Part shown: one piece after another, positions 25,761 through 32,827 of the stretch
Layout of the letters: each line of letters starts with the position of its first letter
Numbering within the stretch: the stretch's first letter is position 1
Source: Teichococcus vastitatis
Lineage (GTDB): Bacteria > Pseudomonadota > Alphaproteobacteria > Acetobacterales > Acetobacteraceae
Direction of reading: 5' to 3'
Assembly (NCBI RefSeq): GCF_003604215.1
Contig: NZ_QXGS01000031.1
Location: forward strand, 1 to 33,373
DNA: 33,373 nt
Translations under genes and position numbers: made by a program
Notes under the pieces: generated by a model
Told to the model about the DNA's origin: nothing
The model's database searches: none
Seen by the model: only the letters and a program-made list of their open reading frames with translations

Positions 25761-26030
25761 CTAATCACCGTCCTGCAGCAAAGCCGTACGGATCGCGGCA
25801 ATGTCGTTCTCGGAGACGCAGAACATCCCGGACAACATGCCGGCCTTGCGCTCTCGCGGGCACGCAACTTGTCGCCAAAGGGACGCCATGGCGCTGATCA
25901 AGGCATCCGAACGAGCGACCTGGGCAACATCAGCGACTTCCTGGCCAAGCCTATAGCCATGCGGGGCCAGCGCCTCACAGCCAGCCTCGATTTCGGCTGG
26001 TCCTGCGATATCGCTGGCGAGATGATTCAG
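25761..26030 (-). other. Open stretch lacking an obvious start, possible small gene or fragment
   Basis: An 89-codon minus-strand frame ends at a TAG at 25761-25763. It reads LNHLASDIAGPAEIEAGCE and, further on, MLSGMFCVSENDIAAIRTALLQDGD before the stop. The frame remains open upstream into the Nudix gene but contains no ATG, GTG or TTG near the expected start; the only codon adjacent to the Nudix stop is CTG (26030). The composition is protein-like and the tail resembles helix-forming segments in small alphaproteobacterial hypotheticals. It may be a decayed gene, a CTG-started gene, or chance. Confidence 0.3.
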
Positions 26031-26656
26031 GTAAGGGAGGCATCGTTGCTGATCATGCCTTCCGGTGCGGATTGTCCGATGCCGCGATGACCAGCGTACT
26101 GCGTGAACAGGCGCGCGCCGTCTCCCAGTTGGCCACGGCTCATCGCATCCAGCAGATCGCGATAGACCACATGACTAGGGTAGAGCCCGGCGGGCGGCTC
26201 TGCGAACCAGCACAGATCCCCGGCCTCCGGCTTGTCCTGCGCCTGCAGGACGCGTTTCCCGGGAGTGCCTCGCAGTGTCGCCGGATAGCAGAGGGAGATC
26301 GAGTGACCCCGGTCGTCGAAGATCTGCAGGAGCGCAACCGGACGTTCAGCGACATTCACGGCGCAGTCAAACTCGTCGAGCGCGCAGGCGGAGATACGAT
26401 GGGCGATGTCCTCACGATGGCGGATGATGCTGCCCGGAACGTGCCAGCCGGTTCCGAATGCGTCGTCGCGCCAGGCGAGCAGTACGCGTTGCTCATTGTC
26501 CCGGACCAGCAGGTCCACATTGGCCGTGGCTGAGACTTCCGTGATGAAGCGGAACACCGGTCCGGGCAGGCTGGCACCCCGCCCGCTCAGCTTTGCCAGC
26601 AGAGTTTCAAGCGTTTTCAGTTCAACATCGCTTAGCGCTTGATCACCGCCCGGCAT
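26027..26656 (-). CDS. Nudix-fold hydrolase, GDP-mannose hydrolase-like
   Basis: A 209-aa protein whose central part is a Nudix fold: FRFITEVSATANVDLLVRDNEQRVLLAWRDDAFGTGWHVPGSIIRHREDIAHRISACALDEFDC. The Nudix box (Gx5Ex7REUxEExGU) is degenerate, lacking the standard RE-UxEE, a feature shared with GDP-mannose mannosyl hydrolases, which cut GDP-sugars by another arrangement. AVNVAERPVALLQIFDDRGHSISLCYPATLRG also fits that group. The start at 26656 has AGGAAG upstream; earlier in-frame ATGs would extend through the small upstream gene. It overlaps that small gene by about 14 bp, so they may be coupled. No sugar nucleotide genes are nearby, so the role is open. Confidence 0.75.
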   Translation of the reverse strand: MPGGDQALSDVELKTLETLLAKLSGRGASLPGPVFRFITEVSATANVDLLVRDNEQRVLLAWRDDAFGTGWHVPGSIIRHREDIAHRISACALDEFDCAVNVAERPVALLQIFDDRGHSISLCYPATLRGTPGKRVLQAQDKPEAGDLCWFAEPPAGLYPSHVVYRDLLDAMSRGQLGDGARLFTQYAGHRGIGQSAPEGMISNDASLT

Positions 26657-26867
26657 GGCCGCGATCTTCCTGCGGACTGGCATGCGGCAGGTCGTTGTCA
26701 GAGCCGTGCGACCGGCCGCCCTCTTTCCCCTCAGGCTGTGGCGGGGAAGCCGGAGCGCGGCCCGCACCATTCGGGCTGTTCAGAGGTTTATAGTCTTCGG
26801 TGGCCGTGTTCCTGCCGAATTGCCCGTAATTGCCAGGAAGCTTCTTTGTATCAGGCCGGTCCGCCAT
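26643..26867 (-). CDS. Small hydrophilic, disordered-looking hypothetical protein
   Basis: A 74-aa protein rich in Gly, Pro, Asn, Asp, Arg and His, with no hydrophobic core (ADRPDTKKLPGNYGQFGRNT at the start, DLPHASPQEDRGHAGR at the end). GAAGGAAC lies 8-9 bases before its ATG, a plausible ribosome site. It overlaps the Nudix gene start. The composition is unlike a shadow frame of the high-GC genes around it (which give Arg/Ala/Pro-rich noise), so it is probably real. I do not recognise a family; intrinsically disordered stress-type small proteins look similar. Confidence 0.55.
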   Translation of the reverse strand: MADRPDTKKLPGNYGQFGRNTATEDYKPLNSPNGAGRAPASPPQPEGKEGGRSHGSDNDLPHASPQEDRGHAGR

Positions 26868-27089
26868 GCCTCAGTTCCTTCTTCCGTTGACGATGCCTGG
26901 CTCACCAACGCCCCTGACGCGGTCGGGTTCACCCGGATCGGTTCAGCCGGACGCAGGTCCGCCCACAATCGTGGGATGGACTGCTCTGCCGGGGCCCTGG
27001 CGCATTCCCGTCCGCGCCCTGTCCGGCGGCGTGAAGGGACCTATCGTCCGCCAAAGTCACCTCAAGGCCATGCGCAGCCGCTCGGCTGC

Positions 27090-27398
27090 CTAGGCTATTA
27101 TGCCCTCGCGTTCGGCGCGACGGGCGCGGGAGTCCTCTTGCACGGCCTCAACGATGTCGCCGGACGATGTGAGAGGCGTGCCGCCCGGAAAGGGAGGATG
27201 CGGATCGTACCCGATGGCCAACTAGATCTTGCGGGTGACGGTTTCTCCCTGCAGGTCGGCGGCGACCTGCAGGGCCACGTCGATCCCGGACGTAACGCCG
27301 CCGGAGGTATAGTATTTCCCATCCACCGTCACCCGCCCATCGGAGGGCGTGGCCCCGAACCGGGCGAGAAGGTCACGGGCCTGCCAATGTCCTCCGGC
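27090..27398 (-). pseudogene. DJ-1/PfpI (isonitrile hydratase-like) C-terminal remnant
   Basis: The minus-strand frame reads GHWQARDLLARFGATPSDGRV, TVDGKYYTSGGVTSGIDVAL, QVAADLQGETVTRKI, then TAG (27222-27224), then LAIGYDPHPPFPGGTP and a stop at 27090. This is the C-terminal third of a DJ-1/PfpI family protein of the isonitrile hydratase/GATase-like group (compare the usual GGGVTAGIDFAL and RKIQL-x-EYDP-PPF blocks). About 130-140 N-terminal residues, including the nucleophile-elbow Cys, are missing. The TAG falls where Gln is normal, as if CAG had changed to TAG. It abuts the truncated GlxA-family gene in head-to-head orientation. Confidence 0.82.
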
Positions 27399-27401
27399 AC
27401 G

Positions 27402-28223
27402 GCGAACGAGGAAGGCGCCGATCCACCTTATGCGATCCAGCTCGTCGGGCTGTTTGGCGGCACGGTGGCGACGACTTCCAGTTTCGGAGTCACCGTGGAA
27501 GCCTGCCCTGCCGGGCCCATCGGCACCTTCGTCATTCCCGGCGGATCCGGGGTGCATGAAGCGCGAAAGGACGCGGGCTGCCTAGCTTTCCTGGCCGAAG
27601 TGGCGGGGCGGCCAACGCGGATCTGTTCGATCTGTACCGGAGCCTTTCTCATAACGGCGGCCAGACTGCTCGATGGGCGACGGGCGACGGGCGGTGACGC
27701 ACTGGCGCTGGCTTACCCATCCGTCCTGGTAGAGGAGCGGCCGCTCTTTATCGAGGATGGTCCGATCTGGACACTGCCGGCGTCACCGCCGGGATCGACC
27801 TGGCTCTTGCGTTGATCGAGCGCGATCATGGCGCGGCGCTGGCGTCGCGAGTAGCCCGCCAGCTTGTTGTGCCGCTGAGGCGCTCAGGGGAGCAGAAACA
27901 ACTCAGCGACGTGCTAACCCTGCAGGTCCGGGGGCGCGGCACCCTTCGAGCCCTTGTTGCAGGCCATCGCTGCCGAGCCTGCCCGATTCGGGTCGGTTCA
28001 GGAGATGGCGGCTGCCGCGGGGCAGAGCCCGCGGGACTTCCATCGCCGATTCGTGACTCCTGTCGGGACGACCCTGGCCCGGGCGGTGGAGCGCCTCAGG
28101 GCCGAGATAGCATATTCGCTTCTCGGCTCCGCCGGAGGCCGCGTTGGCGACGTCGCGTTCCGATGTGGCTTCGAAAGCAAGGTGAGCATGCGGCGTGCCG
28201 TGGACCGCTGGCTCGCGAGATGA
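27402..28223 (+). pseudogene. GlxA-family (DJ-1-like plus AraC HTH) regulator, truncated and frameshifted
   Basis: Three frames together give a GlxA-type regulator. Frame one (from about 27405): NEEGADPPYAIQLVGLFGG, FVIPGGSGVHEARKDAGCLAFL, RICSICTGAFLITAARLLDGRRATGGDAL, LFIEDGPIWT. A shift at about 27770 leads to AGVTAGIDLALALIERDHGAALASRVARQLVVPLRRSGEQKQLS. A second shift at a G-run (27930-27934) leads to PFEPLLQAIAAEPARFGSVQEMAAAAGQSPRDFHRRF and the second HTH VGDVAFRCGFESKVSMRRAV, ending at 28223. The first 30-40 residues are absent. The family normally senses a small molecule or acts as an activator. Two frameshifts and the missing start make it non-functional unless these are sequence errors. 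Confidence 0.85.
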
Positions 28224-28426
28224 ACCGTGTTCCGATGCTGATCAGCCCCGGCCATCGCGCTTCGCGACGGCAGCCGAACATGCTGCTGGCCATCTGCACA
28301 AGGATCGGAACACGCAGGCAGCTGTCGAAAAAAATTGGCTGATGGTCCTCATCGATGAACTAGGTTCCCGACAGCATCGGTTTCCAGTGGGATCCGGCTC
28401 AGGCCGGTGGCGAATATTCTTCAGTA

Positions 28427-29959
28427 TCACCGGCACGCGCTCTGTGTGTCTCGGGAGCCGACCCGATTGTGGTGTCTGGCCGGGGAGGCCGGCCTCCTCG
28501 CCTCCAAAATGCGTGCTGGCGTGCCGGTGCGGCCCACATCGCAGCATCCGACCTGGCCGCTGAACAGGTGACGGACTGCGCGCCGGTGGAGCGTGCCGTC
28601 ACGCCGGTTGCGCAAGATCACGGCGCTGAGACCGCTCGCCCCCTCGCCCTCCAGGCCTGCAATCTCCGAGCCGATGTGGATCTCAACGTTCGGCAGGCCG
28701 GCGATGCGGTCGATCAGATAGCGCGACATCGTCTGGGATAGGTCCCGACGCACAACAAGATGGAGGCGCTTGACCTGCGGCGCGAGGAACACGACCGCCT
28801 GACCGGCGGAGTTGCCGCCGCCAACCAGGGCGACTTCCTGACCCGCGCACAGCCGCGCCTCGACGGCGGACACCCAGTAGGAGACGCCGCTGCCCTCAAA
28901 GGTCGAGAGCTTCGGCACGTCCGGCCTGCGGTATCGCGCGCCCGAAGCGATCACCACCGCCCGCGTGTTCAGGCTGCGATCGCCCGCGCAGAACAGCGTC
29001 AGCGCCGCTTCACCGCACTCCAGCCGTTCAACGGTGACGGGGATCGCCAGCTCCGCACCGAACTTCATCGCCTGATTGAAGGCGCGTCCGGCCAGGGCCT
29101 GGCCGGAGATGCCTGTCGGGAAGCCGAGATAGTTCTCGATGCAGGAGGATGCGCCGGCCTGGCCACCCATGGCGCGCGCATCGAGCACGATGACGGAGAG
29201 TCCCTCAGAGGCCGCGTAGACCGCGGTGGCAAGTCCGGCCGGGCCAGCACCGACCACAGCGACATCGTACAACCGCTCGGGATCGATGGTCGGCACGACG
29301 CCGAGGCACGCTGCCAATTCCTCGTCGGTCGGGCGCTTGAGCAGCGGCCCGCCGGGGCAGACCACCAGCGGCAGCTCCTCGGGCAGCACGCCCGTGCGCT
29401 CCACCAATGCGCGTGCGTCATCGTCGTCCCGGACGTCGAGGAGGAGGTTGGGCAGGCCACCGCGGTTGAGGAAGTTCTGCAGCCGTGTGACATCCGGCAT
29501 GCCCGGAACACCGATCAGGATGGTGCCGGCACCCCCCTCCTCGATCAGGCTCACGCGCCGCAGGATCAGCGCCCGCATCACGATCTCGCCGACGCTGTCG
29601 GAGCCGACCATCAGCGCCCGCAGATGGGCGGCATCGAACGGAAGCGCGGTGCAGCCGGCGGGACCGGCGCAGCCGGCGGCCAGTGATGGACGGCCGGCCA
29701 GTTGGTTCACCTCGCCGGTGAACTCGCCGACACCATGGGTGGTGATCGGCGCTTCCCGGTTGAGCCCGTCGCGCCGGACGATCTCGATGGTGCCTTCGAG
29801 CACCAGCCACGCCGGAACGTCGTGTGCCCCAATCACGTAGACGGTCTCACCTGGTGCGAAGCGGGTGACCGGCCCGCTCGCGAAGCGCTGAGCAATTTCA
29901 ATCTGTGCCGGACTGAGGACCGGAAACATCTGGTGCTCTCGGGTGCTGATCGTGCTCAT
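28427..29959 (-). CDS. Cyclic-nucleotide-binding domain / thioredoxin-reductase-like FAD oxidoreductase, 3'-truncated
   Basis: The 510-aa frame starts at ATG 29959 (GGAGA upstream). Residues 10-130 form a cNMP-binding fold (FPVLSPAQIEIAQRFASGPVTRFAPGETVYVIGA...). Residues 140-220 are a thioredoxin-fold-like segment (LRRVSLIEEGGAGTILIGVPGMPDVTRLQNFLNRGGLPNLLLD). Then comes a TrxR-like domain with FAD motif VVGAGPAGLATAVYAASEGLSVIVLDARAMGGQAG, ENYLGFPTGISG, VVIASGARYRRPDVP and NADPH motif VALVGGGNSAGQAVVFLA. The usual CxxC of thioredoxin reductases is not present, as in this subfamily. After RRAVRHLF (about 28565) homology stops: the expected C-terminal FAD-binding GD segment is replaced by unrelated Arg/Pro-rich residues. 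The enzyme has probably lost activity. Confidence 0.85.
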   Translation of the reverse strand: MSTISTREHQMFPVLSPAQIEIAQRFASGPVTRFAPGETVYVIGAHDVPAWLVLEGTIEIVRRDGLNREAPITTHGVGEFTGEVNQLAGRPSLAAGCAGPAGCTALPFDAAHLRALMVGSDSVGEIVMRALILRRVSLIEEGGAGTILIGVPGMPDVTRLQNFLNRGGLPNLLLDVRDDDDARALVERTGVLPEELPLVVCPGGPLLKRPTDEELAACLGVVPTIDPERLYDVAVVGAGPAGLATAVYAASEGLSVIVLDARAMGGQAGASSCIENYLGFPTGISGQALAGRAFNQAMKFGAELAIPVTVERLECGEAALTLFCAGDRSLNTRAVVIASGARYRRPDVPKLSTFEGSGVSYWVSAVEARLCAGQEVALVGGGNSAGQAVVFLAPQVKRLHLVVRRDLSQTMSRYLIDRIAGLPNVEIHIGSEIAGLEGEGASGLSAVILRNRRDGTLHRRAVRHLFSGQVGCCDVGRTGTPARILEARRPASPARHHNRVGSRDTQSACR

Positions 29960-30361
29960 GGTTTTCTCCGGTGCAGCAATCAGCTCCGCAGCCATGGATC
30001 GGCAGCGACAGGCCTGGGCTGGTCAATTTAGAACCCCTGCCTGGCCGAGGCGATCTAGCATTCTCTGATGTTCGTTCTTCCAAGGTCGGGGTGTTTCACT
30101 GGCCGCCGTGCAGGCGTTGTTCTCGATGTAGAGGCGCTTGGGTGAGGAGGCGGATGACGAGCGACGGTTAATCCAGCTCTGATACGCGAGTTAGGTGCCG
30201 CATGACCATGGTCGTCGCGGGGCTGCCTCTGTCAAGGAGCAGGAGTCGGCACGTGACCTCCCCGGAGTGGTTCCGAGGGTTCCCCGGACCGCTTCCACCT
30301 CCTCGTCCAAGCGTCTCGCCTGTTTGGCTTCCTTCTTTTCAGCCTGCTGTGATTAACGGGG
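29960..30361. other. Gene-free stretch between the TrxR-like gene and the IS110 remnant
   Basis: About 400 bases. The part next to 29959 should contain the promoter of the TrxR-like gene on the minus strand, but no convincing -35/-10 pair stands out. Short open frames give no recognisable protein, and no tRNA, hairpin with T-run or repeat was found. Confidence 0.45.
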
Positions 30362-31208
30362 TCAGGCCGCTGCGTCGGATGGCGCCATCATGCGAGTGAT
30401 GGCCCAGGCAAACCCCACCATCTCGCACGCGATCACCGTGACCACCACCTGCGGCCGCTTGCCTGCCGCTAACAGGCGCCTGTACCGCGCGCAGAAGCGC
30501 ACTTGTGCCTTCCAGGCGGTGTCGCGCACCTCCCGCGGCAGACCCGCCAAGCGGGGCTTCATCTGTGCCGATATGCGCGCCGGCAGTCGGTGGGTCCAGG
30601 CGCCTCGACCACAGGCGCCATGTTCCAGCTAGGCTACGAGGTCACGGATGCGGCCCGTGAGCCGCTCGATGCGCGCGTCGAGGTATTCCTGGCAGGCGAC
30701 CTGCTGAGCAGGATGCGGGAAGGTTTGCACCACCAGCCACTGCCGCGCCTTGCGGAGCGCCTCCATCATGTCAGCCATGGCTCTCACCAGGTCCCGCAGG
30801 GCCTCGTGCTCTGGGCCGGGCACTGAGACCGGCGTCAACTCGCCCGCTCGATCGAGACGGGTGAGCGCCGTCGCATCCCGCCGGTCCGTCTTGATCCGCT
30901 CGCCGGGCTTGCGTGGGATCAGGCTCGGCGCGACCACCACACAGTCGTGGCCACGATTGCGGAGGTGCCGGTAGACCCCGTAGCCACAAGGACTGACCTC
31001 GTAAGCGAAGATCAGGGTCCGACCGCCCCGGCCAAGCCGGGCTGACCAGCTTGTCGAGTGCTGCCGGTTCGTGGGAGATCTCCCCCACGAACCGTACCTC
31101 GCCATTCCTTCCGGCCTCCGCCACACAGACGGCGATCGTCGCCTTGTGCACGTCTAGCCCGATAAGATCGATATTCTCTCCCGCGGCCCATCTCCTGTGC
31201 TGAGGCAA
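30362..31208 (-). pseudogene. IS110-family DEDD transposase, frameshifted with central deletion
   Basis: The N-terminal RuvC-like part reads IDLIGLDVHKATIAVCVAEAGRNGEVRFVGEISHEPAALDKLVS, then changes frame at about 31030-31045 into LGRGGRTLIFAYEVSPCGYGVYRHLRNRGHDCVVVAPSLIPRKPGERIKTDRRDATALTRL. These show the catalytic DEDD residues (D in GLDVHK, E in YEVSP, DxxD in KTDRRDA). The helical linker is shortened (RKARQWLVVQTFPHPAQQVACQEYLDA). After DLVA a TAG is met, WNMAPVVEA follows in another frame, and over 100 residues with the Ser-containing SSGGRRRQG-type domain are deleted. The tail LPREVRDTAWKAQVRFCARYRRLLAAGKRPQVVVTVIA ends at 30362. Confidence 0.85.
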
Positions 31209-31209
31209 G

Positions 31210-31273
31210 GCGCCGGCCTACCCGGCGCAACCCTCGATCATCCTGCATAGTTCGAGGCGGGCCACCCCGCCTC
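31210..31273 (-). ncRNA. Two hairpins upstream of the IS110 transposase, possible guide (bridge/seek) RNA relic
   Basis: GCGCCGG-CCTAC-CCGGCGC (31210-31228) is a perfect 7-bp stem and GAGGCGGG-CCAC-CCCGCCTC (31254-31273) a perfect 8-bp stem, both in the non-coding DNA immediately 5' of the transposase start on its strand. IS110-group elements are known to encode a structured guide RNA in the non-coding end upstream of the transposase. Assignment as such an RNA is inference from location and structure; loops matching target and donor were not tested. Confidence 0.35.
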
Positions 31274-31436
31274 AGACAGACATCTGAGTCTAGGCGATAA
31301 GCCTCTGAATTGGACAAAATCTTTCTATTCAAATGTAAGGCGCGCCTTGCATTCTCGGGCCAAGCACATCTTCTAGGGTGCGCGATCGCAGAAGTTCCCG
31401 CTACACCTGAGGCAATAGAGATCAATGAGGAGCTTC

Positions 31437-32150
31437 ATGGCGAAGAACTCGCAGAGTGTAGAACGAAGACGCGTTGCTAGGCCCACGGCAGCGCAGGATG
31501 GAGGAAGCACGAAATGGCTTGTCATTTCGACCGCAAAGGGAGGCTCTGGGAAGACAACGACAGCCCGGAACCTTGCGGTAGCTGCGGCCCATGAGGGACT
31601 TCGCGTGTTATTGGTGGATACTGATGCACAGCAGGCGCTGGCGCGCTGGGCAGAGCGACGCCCGGAGCAGGCGCCACCGTTAGCGTGGGAAGCCATCGTC
31701 CTGTCCGAGATCGGTCTTCACTTGGATCGGATCCACGCTTCGAAGTTCGACGTCGTCATCGTGGACACGCCTCCTGGCGTCGAAAGCAGCCCAAGTCAGA
31801 TGCAGATGCTACTGCGGAAAGCGAACTTGGTTCTTGTGCCGGTGCAGCCCTCCGATGACGACATCGAGAGCGCCGCTCCGTGGATGGAACTACTCGCACG
31901 GCTTGATGTGCCGGCGCATTTCTTGCTCAACCGAGTTCGACGTGGCAGCAAGAGCCTCGACGAAGCAAAACTTGGATTATTGGAGACGGGAGGCCGATTG
32001 GCTCCCGTTGAGGTTCGTGACCTTGAGGATATCCGGCGCAGCGCACGGGCGGGGATCGGGGTGATGGAATTACGCGGAGGGAACGGTGCCGACGATTTTC
32101 GGGGCGTCTGGGCCTTCGCGCGTTCTGAACTGGGAATTCGCGCACGATGA
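31437..32150 (+). CDS. ParA-family partition ATPase
   Basis: A 237-aa ParA/MinD-type ATPase. The deviant Walker A is KGGSGKTTTARNLA, followed by LLVDTDAQQALARWAERR and Walker B VVIVDTPPGV. DDDIESAAPWMELL and FLLNRVRRGSKSLDEAKLGLLE match short plasmid-type ParA proteins that lack an N-terminal HTH. ATG 31437 was chosen because GAGGAG precedes it at 5-6 bases; the in-frame ATG at 31425 contains that ribosome site. It overlaps the next gene by ATGA, forming a partition pair used to segregate a plasmid or chromid. Lower GC and different codon use than the genes at 11-16 kb suggest separate origin. Confidence 0.92.
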   Translation: MAKNSQSVERRRVARPTAAQDGGSTKWLVISTAKGGSGKTTTARNLAVAAAHEGLRVLLVDTDAQQALARWAERRPEQAPPLAWEAIVLSEIGLHLDRIHASKFDVVIVDTPPGVESSPSQMQMLLRKANLVLVPVQPSDDDIESAAPWMELLARLDVPAHFLLNRVRRGSKSLDEAKLGLLETGGRLAPVEVRDLEDIRRSARAGIGVMELRGGNGADDFRGVWAFARSELGIRAR

Positions 32151-32827
32151 GCCGCCAGCCTAGTTCTTTCGTCCTGGGTCGCGGCGAGGTCGCCCGCCGG
32201 CCGTCGACGCCAGCTATCCCGACCGCACCTGTCTCCGTCGCCGGGGTAGCTCCACGCTCACAGGTGGACATTGTCCGAACCGCACAGCGTGAATTGCGGA
32301 ACCCCGACGAGTATACACGCGAGATCTCCCGGCTGTGGCGCGAGGCGCAGCAGTCCTTTCTCGCAATTGGCCGCTACCTCGTCCAAGCCAAGCGAAAGCT
32401 GGCGCATGGCGAGTTCCAGAAATTGGTCGAGGCGTCGCTACCGTTCGGGCGCCAAACCGCATACGAGTTAAGGATGATTGCGGAGGCTGTGGACGGCGGC
32501 CGCATTCCTGAGCCGAAACTGCCGCAGGCGGCGAGCGTCGCCTACCAGCTTGCCACTCTGAAGCCGGACGATCTTGCCGCGGCAAACCAAGAGGGCTTGG
32601 TCCGTCCAGACCTGCGCCGTCCCGAGATTATCGCTTGGAAGCGTAAGCGGCTGCGAAGGTCGTCTGCGGTTAACCACGAGGCGCTCGCGCGCAGGCGCGT
32701 TTGGCTCGCCGAGTTCATTCGGCGCCACGAGCACGAACTAGAGAAGGCGCGCCGCGAACTTGCTGAACTCGATGAGGCCAGAGGTAATAGGCTTATCATC
32801 AACGGTGGAGCAGAGGAGCAGGATTGA
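32147..32827 (+). CDS. DUF3102-like partner protein of ParA
   Basis: A 226-aa protein translationally coupled to the ParA gene. After a 50-residue flexible, Pro/Ser/Val-rich N-terminus comes an alpha-helical region: EYTREISRLWREAQQSFLAIGRYLVQAKRKLAHGEFQKLVEASLPFGRQTAYELRMIAEAV. This resembles the DUF3102 core (sequence of IGRYL-x-AK, HGEF, PFG-x-xTA). RRPEIIAWKRKRLRRSS is basic, possibly DNA-binding, and the C-terminus is a predicted coiled coil (FIRRHEHELEKARRELAELDEA). By position it takes the ParB role (centromere binding and ParA stimulation), but it lacks the ParB/Spo0J fold. Function is inferred. Confidence 0.8.
   Translation: MSRQPSSFVLGRGEVARRPSTPAIPTAPVSVAGVAPRSQVDIVRTAQRELRNPDEYTREISRLWREAQQSFLAIGRYLVQAKRKLAHGEFQKLVEASLPFGRQTAYELRMIAEAVDGGRIPEPKLPQAASVAYQLATLKPDDLAAANQEGLVRPDLRRPEIIAWKRKRLRRSSAVNHEALARRRVWLAEFIRRHEHELEKARRELAELDEARGNRLIINGGAEEQD

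Larger units (their letters stand above)
30362..31320 (-). mobile_element. Degenerate IS110-family insertion sequence
   Basis: The segment holds a broken IS110-type transposase on the minus strand plus about 110 bases of non-coding DNA upstream of it. IS110 elements lack terminal inverted repeats, so the ends cannot be defined here; the limits given are from the C-terminal stop to just past the upstream hairpins. The element cannot move by itself, because the transposase has a frameshift and a large central deletion. Confidence 0.75.

Noticed and set aside
26655-27400. Upstream extension of the plus-strand GlxA frame
   Set aside because: It is antisense to the Nudix and DJ-1 genes; homology to GlxA begins only at about 27405.
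31310-31340. TTGGAC followed by an AT-rich tract as a parA promoter
   Set aside because: The -10 candidate 17 bases downstream (ATGTAA) is a poor match; left out of the feature list.
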